A stretch of 64,000 nucleotides of DNA from CAZIRF01 sp964541755 (GTDB lineage Bacteria; Spirochaetota; Spirochaetia; Treponematales; Breznakiellaceae). The translations under genes and the position numbers were made by a program. Where the stretch lies: contig CAZIRF010000002.1 in NCBI GenBank assembly GCA_964541755.1, positions 62,001 to 126,000 of the forward strand, in the 5' to 3' direction. Shown in pieces: positions 1-9,262 of this stretch. The notes beneath the pieces are model-generated. The model saw nothing but the letters and a program-made list of their open reading frames with translations, made no database searches and was not told where the DNA came from. How positions within the stretch are numbered: the first letter of the stretch is position 1; every line of letters begins with the position of its first letter.

Positions 1-504
1 GGGCTTGGATTCATCCTCTTCGTTCTCTTCCTGCTGTTCCTTGAGGATTTCGGTATAGATGAACTTGTCGCAGGCTGCGACAAAGGCCTTGGGGGTCTTC
101 TTCTCGCCAAAGCCGTAAACAGTGAGCCCGCCTTCCCTAAGGCGGGCCGCCAAACGCGTAAAATCCGAATCGCTGGAAACGATGCAAAAACCGTCAAGGC
201 GTTCGGTATAGAGGAGGTCCATGGCATCGATAATCATCGCGCTGTCGGTGGCGTTCTTGCCGGTCGTATAGGCAAATTGCTGTATGGGCTGGATGGCATA
301 CTCGAGAAGCCGCTCCTTCCACTGACGAAGATTGGTACTCGTCCAGTCCCCATATATACGCTTGACGCTCGCGACGCCATACTTTGCGACCTCGTTGAGA
401 AGGCCATCGACAATGGCGGGCTGGGTATTGTCGGCGTCTATGAGAACGGCGAGCTTCGCCTGAATGCCGGGGGTGCTCTGGTTTGAAAAGGGTAATAGCG
501 GCAT
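1..504 (-). CDS. NYN-domain (LabA/DUF88-like) putative ribonuclease, partial
   Basis: The frame is open from an ATG at 504 to the left window edge, so the C-terminus is missing (168 codons visible). NYN domains are PIN-like metal-dependent RNases. Visible acidic positions fit the fold: AVLIDADN near residue 20, then TDSAMIIDAMDLL and the SSDSDF motif near residue 110. After the domain the chain becomes Glu-rich. The start is supported by AAGGAG seven bases upstream of the ATG. It is transcribed divergently from the pseudouridine synthase gene, across about 80 bp. Substrate is unknown; the family assignment is secure, the specific function is not. Confidence 0.85.
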   Translation of the reverse strand, partial: MPLLPFSNQSTPGIQAKLAVLIDADNTQPAIVDGLLNEVAKYGVASVKRIYGDWTSTNLRQWKERLLEYAIQPIQQFAYTTGKNATDSAMIIDAMDLLYTERLDGFCIVSSDSDFTRLAARLREGGLTVYGFGEKKTPKAFVAACDKFIYTEILKEQQEENEEDESKP

Positions 505-570
505 GTGCGCTCCTTGATTTTACGGATACCGGTACGCCCTCAACCCGTAGGCCGCGGCGCTCCTTTCTGA

Positions 571-576
571 TACAAT
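571..576 (+). promoter_or_regulatory. Extended -10 promoter of the RluA-type gene (1-nt leader)
   Basis: TGATACAAT is an extended -10 element with the hexamer TACAAT. The expected transcription start (seven bases past the hexamer) is base 583, one base before the ATG at 584. The -35 region is weak. No RNA evidence is available; inferred from spacing. Confidence 0.5.
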
Positions 577-583
577 GGGGGCA

Positions 584-1414
584 ATGAAGACGCCCCCTCC
601 TTATACTATCATACACGAAGATGACGAACTCGTCGTCGTCAACAAGGCCAGCGGCATCGCTGTCCTTGCAGATCGCTGGGACGATTCCCGCGAGCGCCTC
701 GACGAGCTGCTCAACAGCGACTATGCCGCCGACATCAAAGCCGGCAAGCCCCCGCGAATTCCCTTCCCGCACCGGGTCTTCGTCATACACCGTATCGACC
801 GCGACACCTCCGGGCTCGTGGCCTTTGCCAAAACTGCGGCCTGCCACGCCCGTCTTTCTCGTGCCTTCGAGTCCCGCAGCGTACACAAGAGCTACCTCGC
901 TGTTATCCGCGGGCGCCCCGCCTGGCAGGAAGAACGCTGCGAGCTGCCCCTGCGCCCCGACGGCGACCGGGAACACCGCACCATCATCGACAAGGGCCGC
1001 GGCAAAGCCTCGTCCACCACCTTCCGCGTTATCGGGAGTGTCGAGGGCATCACCCTCCTCGAAGCCAGCCCCGAAAGCGGCCGCACGCACCAGATTCGCG
1101 TACACTTGGCGGCAATGGGCTTCCCCATCGCCTGCGATCCCCTCTACGGGAACACCAAGGGCATCAAGCTGTCGGAGTTCAAGCGCTCTTGGCGCGGCGA
1201 CCTCTTTGACGAACGCCCCCTGCTCGAACGCTTGGGGCTCCACGCCTGGAAGCTCTCGATTCCCGCCGGTGATGATCTTTCTAACGGCACGACAAACGCC
1301 ACCAAGAGCTTTATCGCCGAACCGCCAAAAGACCTCACGGCCCTCCTCAAACAGATGGAAAAGGTCTCGAAAGACCCCTTCGAATACGAAAGAGCAGAAC
1401 AAGAAAGCATTTAA
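584..1414 (+). CDS. RluA-family 23S rRNA/tRNA pseudouridine synthase
   Basis: Predicted to isomerise uridine to pseudouridine in structured RNA. The family signature HRIDRDTSG near residue 75 carries the catalytic Asp, and SGRTHQIRVHLA follows near residue 170; length 276 is usual for the catalytic domain without an S4 domain. The N-terminal IIHEDDELVVVNKASG matches the start of RluA-type domains directly, so no S4 domain is present. An upstream ATG at 575 is possible, but the extended -10 box at 571-576 overlaps it and favours the ATG at 584 as a near-leaderless start. Its stop overlaps that of the convergent Rsm22 gene by 4 bp. The exact target base cannot be told from sequence. Confidence 0.9.
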   Translation: MKTPPPYTIIHEDDELVVVNKASGIAVLADRWDDSRERLDELLNSDYAADIKAGKPPRIPFPHRVFVIHRIDRDTSGLVAFAKTAACHARLSRAFESRSVHKSYLAVIRGRPAWQEERCELPLRPDGDREHRTIIDKGRGKASSTTFRVIGSVEGITLLEASPESGRTHQIRVHLAAMGFPIACDPLYGNTKGIKLSEFKRSWRGDLFDERPLLERLGLHAWKLSIPAGDDLSNGTTNATKSFIAEPPKDLTALLKQMEKVSKDPFEYERAEQESI

Positions 1415-2565
1415 AGTCTGATAATCCAGGCCCCGCTACGCGCATCCCGCTCTCCGGTCGAGGGCGGGAGCCGTACCAGAGAGCCGCTTGCCAATTTCTC
1501 TACTGCAAACTTCTGCCCCACGACAAGGACCAATCCCGCTTTTGAACACGCATAGCGCCCCCAGCCTTGACCGGGCACGGCGAAGCCGTCCGATACCACC
1601 CGCACCAATTCGCCGGAGGTAGTCTTTTGGGGCGCGGGCACGGCGGCATCACGCGTCATCAAGAGGAAACTCAAGGTAACCCGTTCTTTGGGGATACCGG
1701 CCGCTGCCGAAAGCTGTCGCAGACTCTGGGGAGCACCGCTGTCGTCGAAGGCGAAATGGCACCACTTCTTGCCCTTGCCCCCGGGAAGGGGACAGGTTCC
1801 CGTGTGCGGGCAGGGACTCGCGGGCCGCCAGCCGGAAGAAATGAAGTGCGTTCGCAGTGCAGACAAATCGCGCGCGGAAGGCGGGGTTCCGGGCTCAACT
1901 ATCAGTATGGATGCCTTCTCATTCCCCAAAGAGGCCAGCAAGTCTGCGTTTTGACGCGCACGGGCCTCGGGGGCAACCGTACGATCGCGCGTGAGCTCGT
2001 TGAGGAGGTTGGCCGCACAGACAAGCCGGGCCTTTTGGGTGTCGGGACGGCCTGCCACAAATTGCCGGTCGCCAAAGGATGCCCGAATGGTCTTTATGCG
2101 CCAGTTGCAGGGGAAGGCCTCCCGCAGGGTTTCGAAGAGCTGCGCACCGGCATCCAGAATCTTTGGAGTACGGTCGACACAGCGAATTTCCAGGGAAAGC
2201 GGGCGCAGCTCCGGTCGAGACAAAAGCAGGGCAATGGGCAGGGTCAGGGGTCCCGAGCCCAGGTCGAGGACCACGTCCCCGTCGTTCAGGGCCAAGGGAA
2301 GCGAGGGCAAGAGACGTGCAAGACGATAGATGTTCCAGGGCAAAAAGTAGCGCAGATAGGCCGAATGGAGGGCGTCCTTGCCTAGGTACCCGTCCTTTCG
2401 GCTATCGCGTTCGTCGGTAAGGAGGTGTGACAGGGTACGCACATCCCCCGGAAGGCCCGCACGAAAGCGACCGGGCAGGGGGAAGAGGGTATCTATAAGG
2501 GCGGGAATATCCCGCAATGCGGCGCGTACGCCCTCATCGAGCGGGCGAAAGAGTTCATGTTGCAT
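1411..2565 (-). CDS. Rsm22-like small-subunit ribosome-associated methyltransferase-fold protein
   Basis: Class I SAM-dependent methyltransferase fold: VVLDLGSGPLTLPIALL near residue 100 is the SAM-binding motif I, followed by LVCAANLLNEL. The C-terminal third carries the hallmark Rsm22/METTL17 cysteine cluster, CPHTGTCPL then KKWCHF, which binds iron-sulfur in mitochondrial members (family knowledge). Length 384. It is the last gene of a ptsI-der-rsm22 run: its ATG overlaps the 3' end of der by 11 bp, which suggests translational coupling and a shared role in ribosome assembly with Der. Bacterial members are poorly characterised and enzymatic activity is unproven. Confidence 0.82.
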   Translation of the reverse strand: MQHELFRPLDEGVRAALRDIPALIDTLFPLPGRFRAGLPGDVRTLSHLLTDERDSRKDGYLGKDALHSAYLRYFLPWNIYRLARLLPSLPLALNDGDVVLDLGSGPLTLPIALLLSRPELRPLSLEIRCVDRTPKILDAGAQLFETLREAFPCNWRIKTIRASFGDRQFVAGRPDTQKARLVCAANLLNELTRDRTVAPEARARQNADLLASLGNEKASILIVEPGTPPSARDLSALRTHFISSGWRPASPCPHTGTCPLPGGKGKKWCHFAFDDSGAPQSLRQLSAAAGIPKERVTLSFLLMTRDAAVPAPQKTTSGELVRVVSDGFAVPGQGWGRYACSKAGLVLVVGQKFAVEKLASGSLVRLPPSTGERDARSGAWIIRL

Positions 2566-3940
2566 TGTTACGCTTCTTGCGGTACTCCTCGTAGGAGGTC
2601 CTCGAACCGCGAATCTCCACCGCCACGGGGATAAGGGAGAAGCCGAGGTCCTTGCGGATCTTGTTGCGGAAGAAGGCGATCCAGGGTTCGGTCACTGCCT
2701 GCGGGCGCGTCGCAAAGAAAGCAAAATGCACCGGGTTGGCAGATACCTGGGTTGCATAGCGAATCTTGAAACGGGTCTGCGTCCCGATGGGCGGCGGATT
2801 ATCCAGGAGCCAGCGCTCGAGGGCCGCATTGAGGGGCCCGGTATCCACTTTTTTGATCAACTGGTTGTACATGCGAATCGCAGTATCCATAAGTACATCC
2901 ACCCCGGTCCCTTCGCGCGCGCTCAAGGGCACGATGGGTGCATATTCCATCTGGCCAAAGAGGAAGTGTATGCGGTCGCGCATAGCCTCGAAGGAATTCT
3001 TCACATCCGGCATGGTGTCCCATTTATTCAGGATGAAGATTATGCCCCTTCCCTTTTCATGGGCCAAGGAACATATCTTCTTGTCTTGATCGGTAAGGCC
3101 CTCTTGGGGATCGATCATGAGGAAAATGAGGTCTGCCTGTTCAATGCTCTTGATGGCCCTGTTCACCGAGTAGTACTCGACGTTTTCGGTAACCTTGTTT
3201 TTGCGGCGAATCCCCGCAGTATCGAGAACGCGGAAACTGCGCTTCTTGTACTCGAAAACCCCCTCGACCACATCGCGGGTCGTCCCGGGAATATCGCTCA
3301 CAATAGACGCATTACTCCCGCTAAGGCGATTTGCCAGGGTGGATTTCCCGGTATTCGGCTTTCCAAGCAGTGCAATACGAATTTCCGCCCACTCTCGTTG
3401 AGTGGTCGAGACCTTCGAAAAGTCGAGGCGCTCGACAATAGCGGTGGCCAGAGCCTGGATGTTGTCGCCGTGTTCGGCGCTTATCATGTGTATTTCGGAA
3501 AACCCGTAGGACATGAGGTTCCAGGCGGCAGATTCGCGGCGGCCGCCTTCGGTCTTGTTGACGGCCACGAGAATGCGATCCTGCCAGGGCCGCAGGAACT
3601 CTATGAAGCGCTCGTCCTCGATAGTGGGATCATCGGCCTCCATGACTAGGACAATGAGGTCGGCTCTGGCGATAGTCTCCTTGGTCTTGCCCACAACCAG
3701 ATCGTCGAGGGCTTCCATGTCGAGTTTGAAGCCGCCGGTATCCACCAAACGCACGGGCTTGCCGGCGATAAAGGCCTCGGTTTCCACCGGGTCCCTGGTT
3801 ACACCGGGGGTGGGATCGGTAATGGCCTTCCGGCTCTTGGTAAGACGGTTGAAGAGGGTCGACTTTCCCACGTTCGGTCGGCCCACAAGGACGACGAGGG
3901 GAAGATTGTGATACGTGACTTCGGTGCTGAACTGGGTCAA
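2555..3940 (-). CDS. der: GTPase Der (EngA), 50S ribosome assembly
   Basis: Double-GTPase required for large-subunit maturation. Two G domains are seen: GRPNVGKST, DTGG and NKTE in the first; GKPNTGKST, DTAGI and NKWD in the second, then the KH-like C-terminal domain ending in a basic tail. The first G4 motif reads NKTE rather than NKxD, a variation known in Der. The open frame extends far upstream into ptsI, but the best start is a TTG at 3940 with GGAG six bases before it, giving 461 residues and placing the start 20 bp past the ptsI stop. Downstream rsm22 overlaps its end. Confidence 0.95.
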   Translation of the reverse strand: MTQFSTEVTYHNLPLVVLVGRPNVGKSTLFNRLTKSRKAITDPTPGVTRDPVETEAFIAGKPVRLVDTGGFKLDMEALDDLVVGKTKETIARADLIVLVMEADDPTIEDERFIEFLRPWQDRILVAVNKTEGGRRESAAWNLMSYGFSEIHMISAEHGDNIQALATAIVERLDFSKVSTTQREWAEIRIALLGKPNTGKSTLANRLSGSNASIVSDIPGTTRDVVEGVFEYKKRSFRVLDTAGIRRKNKVTENVEYYSVNRAIKSIEQADLIFLMIDPQEGLTDQDKKICSLAHEKGRGIIFILNKWDTMPDVKNSFEAMRDRIHFLFGQMEYAPIVPLSAREGTGVDVLMDTAIRMYNQLIKKVDTGPLNAALERWLLDNPPPIGTQTRFKIRYATQVSANPVHFAFFATRPQAVTEPWIAFFRNKIRKDLGFSLIPVAVEIRGSRTSYEEYRKKRNNAT

Positions 3941-3960
3941 TGGGTACTCCGGTACTGCGA

Positions 3961-5700
3961 TTACAGGGCGGGGAAACGCTCCCCCATCCAGGCCATTACC
4001 ATGTCCTCGATGGGGCGATACGAACTCTGTGCGAGGGCTTTTTCCGCCAAGTCGCGGCACTCGCTGCGCGAAACGGATCGGATAATACGCTTGACCCGGG
4101 GTATGGACGATGCAGACATGCTGAACTCGTCGAGCCCCAAGCCAATGAGGATGGCGGTCGCCTGGGGATCACCCGCCAACTCCCCGCACATCGCGGCGGG
4201 TATACCGCGTTCATGGGCCGCATCAATGGTCATCTTGATGAAACGCAGGACGCCGGGGTGGAAGGGCTGGGCCAAATAGGCAACCTGCTCGTTACCGCGG
4301 TCGGTCGCAAGCGAATACTGAACAAGGTCATTCGTGCCAATCGAAAAGAACGAAGCCCGTCGGCTGAGTATATCCGCAATCATGGCTGCAGAAGGAATCT
4401 CTATCATGATGCCCGGGACAAGCGTTTCATCGATAGGCTGATGCCGCTTCCGGCACTCTTCCTTGGCATCCTCAAAGACAGAAAGGGTCGCTTCCAACTC
4501 CTCAAGGCCGGAAATCATGGGGAACATGATGCGCAAATTACCATGAGCACTCGCGCGCAAAAGGGCACGCAGTTGGGTCTTGAAGAGCTCGGGACGCGCC
4601 AGACAGAAGCGTATGGCCCGCCACCCCAACAGGGGATTCTTCTCCTCTACGCTCTGGAGGTCAGGAATAAGCTTGTCGCCGCCCACGTCGAGGGTGCGTA
4701 TCGTTACCGGCCGGTCGCCCATGGCCTCTACAACACTCCGATACGCAGCATACTGCTCTTCCTCATCCGACAGGCGCCCGGGCCCCAGGAAGAGGAACTC
4801 GGAACGGTACAGGCCGATACCTTCGGCCCCGTACTTGGCTACCATTGCGGCTTCTTCGGGAAGCTCTATGTTGGCCTTGAGGATAAAACTGTGGCCATCG
4901 GTGGTTACGGCGGGAAGATCCCTGTCCGCGAGCAGGTCCATGTTACGCTGCTGATGATTCTTGAGAATGCTCACATAGCGCTTGATCGTCGATTCATCCG
5001 GATCGACAATGACCAGACCATTCAAGCCGTCCACAATTATCGTGGAACCATCCGCAATTTCCTTGGTCGCTTCGGATAGGCCCAAGACGGCCGGGATCTC
5101 GAAGGCGCGGGCCAAAATGGCCGTGTGGCTCGTCCGTCCGCCCACATCCATGGCGATGCCCTTCACACGCTGTTTGTCCATAAGCAGGGTGTCGGAGGGC
5201 AAAAGGTTGTGCGTTATCAGTATGACATCTTCATCGAGATCCGCGAGCGAACGCCGATTTACCGACAAGAGATTGTTCACAAGACGGCGGGAGATGTCGT
5301 GAATATCGAGAACCCGCTCGCGCAGGTAAGTGTCGCTGGAAGAAGAGAGTTTTTGCGAAAGCTCCCGGGTGTAATCGTGGACAATCCACTCGATATTGCG
5401 CAAGTCGCGTTCAAGGCGATCGCGCACCTGGTCAAACCAATCGATATCATCGAGCATGAGGAGGTGCGCTTCAAATATTTGCGCATGTTCCCGACCCATC
5501 TCGCGATCGGCGCGATCCCTGAGTTCGGCTACCTCGGTTTTGGCTGTTTCTACCGCTCCCTGGAAACGGTCCCATTCTGTATCGACATCATTACCCGCGA
5601 TACCATATCGGGGTATCTCGAGCATGACGTCATCCAGATACAAAAACGCCTTCCCGATTGCCACGCCGGGGGAAGCGGAGATACCTCTCAGGTCTGTCAT
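3961..5700 (-). CDS. ptsI: Phosphoenolpyruvate-protein phosphotransferase (PTS Enzyme I)
   Basis: Transfers phosphate from PEP to HPr. The 579 residues show the complete order: HPr-binding helical domain, the phospho-histidine site GGRTSHTAILAR (His192), and the PEP-binding barrel with LDVGGDK, GWRAIRFCL, IMIEIPSAA, FSIGTNDLVQY and AMCGELAGD. The gene stands apart from HPr (56861-57127) and HPr kinase but completes their phosphorelay. No sugar-specific IIB/IIC gene is in the window; the only IIA-type domain is on the antiporter at the right edge. It begins a run with der and rsm22. The start has no Shine-Dalgarno sequence and sits one base after a predicted transcription start. Confidence 0.96.
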   Translation of the reverse strand: MTDLRGISASPGVAIGKAFLYLDDVMLEIPRYGIAGNDVDTEWDRFQGAVETAKTEVAELRDRADREMGREHAQIFEAHLLMLDDIDWFDQVRDRLERDLRNIEWIVHDYTRELSQKLSSSSDTYLRERVLDIHDISRRLVNNLLSVNRRSLADLDEDVILITHNLLPSDTLLMDKQRVKGIAMDVGGRTSHTAILARAFEIPAVLGLSEATKEIADGSTIIVDGLNGLVIVDPDESTIKRYVSILKNHQQRNMDLLADRDLPAVTTDGHSFILKANIELPEEAAMVAKYGAEGIGLYRSEFLFLGPGRLSDEEEQYAAYRSVVEAMGDRPVTIRTLDVGGDKLIPDLQSVEEKNPLLGWRAIRFCLARPELFKTQLRALLRASAHGNLRIMFPMISGLEELEATLSVFEDAKEECRKRHQPIDETLVPGIMIEIPSAAMIADILSRRASFFSIGTNDLVQYSLATDRGNEQVAYLAQPFHPGVLRFIKMTIDAAHERGIPAAMCGELAGDPQATAILIGLGLDEFSMSASSIPRVKRIIRSVSRSECRDLAEKALAQSSYRPIEDMVMAWMGERFPAL

Positions 5701-5707
5701 TTGCTCA

Positions 5708-5737
5708 AGAATAGACCAAAAATCAAATGAGTGTCAA
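5708..5737 (-). promoter_or_regulatory. Sigma-70-type promoter of ptsI, 1-nt leader
   Basis: Reading on the minus strand, TTGACA (5737-5732), an 18-bp spacer and TATTCT (5713-5708). The predicted transcription start is 5701, one base before the ATG at 5700. No ribosome-binding site can fit, so the mRNA should be essentially leaderless. Confidence 0.7.
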
Positions 5738-5804
5738 ATATTCGGGGGTTAATATGGTAAGGAATATTCGATATTTTTTTACTTTTATCATTCAAACACC
5801 TCAC

Positions 5805-5833
5805 TTGACCGCAAACGGCTTCCGCCGTATCAT
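5805..5833 (+). promoter_or_regulatory. Sigma-70-type promoter of the GerMN gene, leaderless
   Basis: TTGACC (5805-5810), 17-bp spacer, TATCAT (5828-5833). With canonical geometry base +1 is 5840, exactly the G of the GTG start codon. No Shine-Dalgarno sequence precedes it. Confidence 0.7.
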
Positions 5834-5839
5834 CGCAGC

Positions 5840-6721
5840 GTGGCAACGCGAAAAGATCCCCAAAAAAACAACAACTCCCAAGAACGCAAGCACCGTGGCT
5901 TGGGATGTCTATTTTGGATAGCCTTTATCCTTCTCATCATCAGCCTTTTTCTCATCAACAAGCCCATTATCGAAAAAAACCTGGGCACCTTTCTCGAGCC
6001 GTTCAAGAAGAACATCAATACTGATAGTCCTCTCAGCCCCCCCGACGTTTCCGGCGAGGAGGGGGCAGCGCCGGCAAAACCTGCCGAACCGCTTTCCCCG
6101 GTGGCAGAATCTCCAACAACGACCGGCAACGATGTCGTAGAGCCAAGACCGCTTGCACCGGCAGCAGAAAAACCAGCCCCTCCATCAGCGGAGCTAGGAG
6201 CGCCACGACCGGAAGAACCAAGCACAACACCAACACCCAAGCCGGCTCCGGTCAAGGAGAAAGAGCCATCTGTATCAAAACCCGAACAGCCAAGCGTACA
6301 AACACGCGAGCGCACACTCTGGCTTGTTCGCCTCGATGCCGATGGGACCCTCGTTCGCAGCAAGACCACACGTAAACTTCCCGCCTCGGAGAGCCCGCTC
6401 ACAGACACCCTCAATACATTGCTCGAAGGGCCGCTCCCTGCAGAATCCGCCAAGGGTCTTGGTACCCTCATTCCCTCCGACACCGTACTTCTCTCGGTTA
6501 TCGTACGTGGGTCAACCGCCTATATAAACCTTAGCGAGTCATTCCAATTCAACACCTACGGAATAGAAGGCTACGCGGCCCAGCTCAAACAAATTGTCTG
6601 GACCGCAACAGAATTCCCTTCGGTCAAAGATGTTCAAATCCTTATTGAAGGACGTCGGGTGGACTATCTTGGATCGGAAGGTATCTTTATTGGCAGCCCG
6701 CTCTCGCGCGAATCTCTGTAA
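5840..6721 (+). CDS. Membrane-anchored GerMN-domain protein
   Basis: 293 residues. A basic N-terminus and one membrane segment (about residues 20-40, GCLFWIAFILLIISLFLI) act as a signal anchor. A long Pro/Glu/Ala-rich linker (residues 60-150) follows, then a C-terminal GerMN domain (LTDTLNTLLEGPLP ... STAYINLSESF ... QIVWTATEFPSVKDVQILIEG). GerMN domains occur in spore-germination protein GerM and in many non-sporulating envelope proteins; they are thought to act at the cell wall. Linker and topology suggest a periplasmic domain reaching through peptidoglycan. The GTG start coincides with a predicted transcription start. Divergent from ptsI. Function unknown. Confidence 0.85.
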   Translation: MATRKDPQKNNNSQERKHRGLGCLFWIAFILLIISLFLINKPIIEKNLGTFLEPFKKNINTDSPLSPPDVSGEEGAAPAKPAEPLSPVAESPTTTGNDVVEPRPLAPAAEKPAPPSAELGAPRPEEPSTTPTPKPAPVKEKEPSVSKPEQPSVQTRERTLWLVRLDADGTLVRSKTTRKLPASESPLTDTLNTLLEGPLPAESAKGLGTLIPSDTVLLSVIVRGSTAYINLSESFQFNTYGIEGYAAQLKQIVWTATEFPSVKDVQILIEGRRVDYLGSEGIFIGSPLSRESL

Positions 6722-6736
6722 TCTACTTCGACACTT

Positions 6737-7531
6737 TCAATTAGCACTACGCTGTATTCTTTGATGCCCGGTACAGCGACCAGTTTCGCTATCCAGGTCA
6801 AACAGGGCCCCGTTTACCGTCCCCTCCCCTTCAAGGCAGTTCATCCGATGCATGACCTGTGTTCTCATACGCTCAAGGCATACAACAGGCTCCATTCCAA
6901 TCACCCCGCTTTGCACACCGCTCATCCCGATATCCGTTTGATAGCCGCTACCCGCAGGGAGAATCCTGCCATCACTCGTCGCAACGTGTGTATGCGTACC
7001 AACAAGAGCGCTCACCCTGCCATCAATATAAAATGCGAGCGCTTCTTTTTCCTGTGTTGATTCGGCGTGAAAGTCTACAAGAATAAAATGAGCAGGTCCA
7101 CAGGGCCCGTATTCTTCGATGAGGGCATCCATAACAGCAAAGGGGGAGTCCAGTGGCGTCATGAACTCACGCCCCTGCACGTTGATGACGGTCCAACGGC
7201 AAGATACCTGCTCAAAGGATACGACACCATGACCCGGGGCTTCCTTGGGATAGTTTGCCGGACGCAAAACACGCTCTTCGCTATCCAACAAGGGCATGAA
7301 GTCGCGTTTTTCCCAAACATGATTTCCACTCGTTACCACATCTACACGAGCAGCACGAATGCGCTTGTAATTCTCTTCAATTATTCCAAATCCGGACGCG
7401 GCATTCTCGCCATTGGCCACCACAAGATCCACGGCATACTCGTCTCGCAAGGCCGGTACAAGGGCTTCAATAGCTGCAAGGCCGCTATCGCCCATGATAT
7501 CTCCCAACATCAATACCCTTTGTATAGCCAC
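6737..7531 (-). CDS. ymdB: YmdB-type 2',3'-cyclic nucleotide phosphodiesterase (metallophosphoesterase)
   Basis: 264 residues. All metal and catalytic positions of the YmdB family (TIGR00282) are present: LGDIMG, ANGENA, SGNHVW, VDFHAE and VGTHTHV. Known members hydrolyse 2',3'-cyclic nucleotides and affect RNase Y-dependent gene expression, and ymdB often sits by rny, as here. The frame opens at a TTG at 7543, but GGAGG lies five bases before a GTG at 7531, which is taken as the start. A strong terminator for rny lies only 18 bp upstream, so ymdB expression needs read-through or a promoter not recognised here. A degenerate paralogue lies at 16156-16977. Confidence 0.92.
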   Translation of the reverse strand: MAIQRVLMLGDIMGDSGLAAIEALVPALRDEYAVDLVVANGENAASGFGIIEENYKRIRAARVDVVTSGNHVWEKRDFMPLLDSEERVLRPANYPKEAPGHGVVSFEQVSCRWTVINVQGREFMTPLDSPFAVMDALIEEYGPCGPAHFILVDFHAESTQEKEALAFYIDGRVSALVGTHTHVATSDGRILPAGSGYQTDIGMSGVQSGVIGMEPVVCLERMRTQVMHRMNCLEGEGTVNGALFDLDSETGRCTGHQRIQRSAN

Positions 7532-7548
7532 CTCGTCCTCCAATCAAA

Positions 7549-7573
7549 AGGGCCACCCCTTTGGGGTGGCCCT
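7549..7573 (-). terminator. Intrinsic terminator downstream of rny
   Basis: A perfect 11-bp stem (AGGGCCACCCC with its complement) and 3-base loop; on the minus strand it is followed by TTTT. It lies between the end of rny and the start of ymdB. Confidence 0.8.
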
Positions 7574-7624
7574 GACAAAACATCTTCGTTTGAAGCCCTG
7601 CCCGTCAAGGCTTGGGGCTTGATC

Positions 7625-9145
7625 TTAACGGGCGTACTCGACAACCCGTGTTTCCCGAATAATCGTCACCTTTATGCGGCCTGGATAGCGCATGTCGGTT
7701 TCGATTTTTTTCGCGATGTCCTTGGCCAAGTCCTTGGACTGATCGTCGCTAACCGCGTCATTGTTGACGACAATTCGCAACTCGCGACCCGCCTGAATGG
7801 CAAAGGCCTTGTCAACGCCGCTGAACCCCTCGGCAATGTTTTCGAGGTTTTCAAGGCGCTTGATGTAATTATCCAAGGTCTCGCGGCGAGCACCGGGGCG
7901 CGCTGCCGAAATGGCATCTGCAATCTGCACAATCACCGACTCGATGCAGGTGGGCTCGATATCGTTGTGATGGCTGCCGATAGCATTGATAACCTTGATG
8001 TCCTCACCCATCTTGCGCGCCATGTCCATACCGATTTCGGCGTGATTGAGATCGGAATCGGTCTCGACACCCTTGCCAATATCGTGCAAAAGCGCACCAC
8101 GCTTTGCAAGCTCGCGGTTTGCTCCAACTTCTGCGGCAATCATGCCGGCAATAATTGCAACCTCTCGCGAGTGGTACAACACGTTCTGCCCATAACTCGT
8201 ACGGAAGTACAGACGTCCGAGCGCCTTGATGGCATCCTGGCTCATGTTGTGCAAGCCCAAGTCGAAGAGTACTTTTTCGCCCTCTTCGAATATCTTCTGC
8301 GATATCTCGCGGGTGACCTTTTGAACAACTTCCTCAATGCGGGCCGGATGAATACGGCCATCGGTGATAAGTCGTTCGAGGGACACCTTTGCAATTTCGC
8401 GGCGAACCGGGTCAAAACAGGAGATGACCACCGCTTCGGGGGTATCATCGATGATGACATCGACACCGGTAAGCGTCTCGAGGGTTCGGATGTTTCGTCC
8501 TTCCCGCCCGATAATGCGGCCCTTCATTTCGTCATTGGGAAGACTCACCGACGCCACCGTCACATCTCCAGTCACCTCTGTGGCCAGGCGTTGTATTGAC
8601 GTAACGAGAATGTCGCGAGCCTTTTTCTCTGCCGAAAGGTTTGCCTCTGCCTCGATCTTGTTGAGAAGCGCCTGTGCATCATGCCGGGCCTCGTTTTCGA
8701 GATCCTGAATGATGAGTGCCTTTGCTTCCTCGCTCGTGAGACCGGAAATACGTTCGAGCTCTGCCCGGTACTTCTCCTCTTCATGAACCAGAGCCTGCTC
8801 TCTGCCGGAAATGACGTTCTGACGCTCTGCGAGAACCTCTTCCTGCTTTTCGAGCTGCTCAACCTTCTTGTCGAGAGTCTCTTCTTTCTGTTGTATACGG
8901 CGCTCTTGGCGCTGTAAATCCGCTCTTCTCTCGCGGGTTTCCTTTTCTAGCTGGTTCCTGTCCCGAATGACTTGGTCTTTCGCTTCGAGAAGGATTTCCT
9001 TTTTCTTGGCCTCAGCTTCTTTTATCGCATCAATTTTGACGCGCTCGGCCCGCTGTTCGGAGGCCGAAAGTTGCAATCTGGCGTACAGCCATCTAATAGT
9101 CCAGCCCAGGATCAACCCGGCAAGAGGGAGTATAATATACCACAT
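7625..9145 (-). CDS. rny: Ribonuclease Y
   Basis: Membrane-anchored endoribonuclease that initiates mRNA decay. The 506 residues show an N-terminal membrane segment (MWYIILPLAGLILGW), a long charged coiled coil (about residues 20-200), a KH domain (GRIIGREGRNIRTLE) and an HD domain (GALLHDIGKG, with IGSHHND). The frame extends ten codons upstream, but AGGAGG lies four bases before the ATG at 9145 and the protein then starts directly with the membrane anchor. A consensus promoter lies upstream and a strong terminator downstream, so it is probably monocistronic with ymdB next. Confidence 0.97.
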   Translation of the reverse strand: MWYIILPLAGLILGWTIRWLYARLQLSASEQRAERVKIDAIKEAEAKKKEILLEAKDQVIRDRNQLEKETRERRADLQRQERRIQQKEETLDKKVEQLEKQEEVLAERQNVISGREQALVHEEEKYRAELERISGLTSEEAKALIIQDLENEARHDAQALLNKIEAEANLSAEKKARDILVTSIQRLATEVTGDVTVASVSLPNDEMKGRIIGREGRNIRTLETLTGVDVIIDDTPEAVVISCFDPVRREIAKVSLERLITDGRIHPARIEEVVQKVTREISQKIFEEGEKVLFDLGLHNMSQDAIKALGRLYFRTSYGQNVLYHSREVAIIAGMIAAEVGANRELAKRGALLHDIGKGVETDSDLNHAEIGMDMARKMGEDIKVINAIGSHHNDIEPTCIESVIVQIADAISAARPGARRETLDNYIKRLENLENIAEGFSGVDKAFAIQAGRELRIVVNNDAVSDDQSKDLAKDIAKKIETDMRYPGRIKVTIIRETRVVEYAR

Positions 9146-9174
9146 ATACCCTCCTACCCTTATAACATTGGTCA

Positions 9175-9202
9175 ATTATATCCGGCAATGAACAATTGTC
9201 AA
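9175..9202 (-). promoter_or_regulatory. Consensus sigma-70 promoter of rny
   Basis: TTGACA (9202-9197), 16-bp spacer and TATAAT (9180-9175): both hexamers are perfect. It drives a short normal leader containing AGGAGG, a useful contrast with the leaderless promoters nearby. Confidence 0.85.
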
Positions 9203-9262
9203 GCAAATCCTTGATCGGGAAAGACTAAGCGAAGGGCATCGGAGCGCTGTCGACGACAGTCC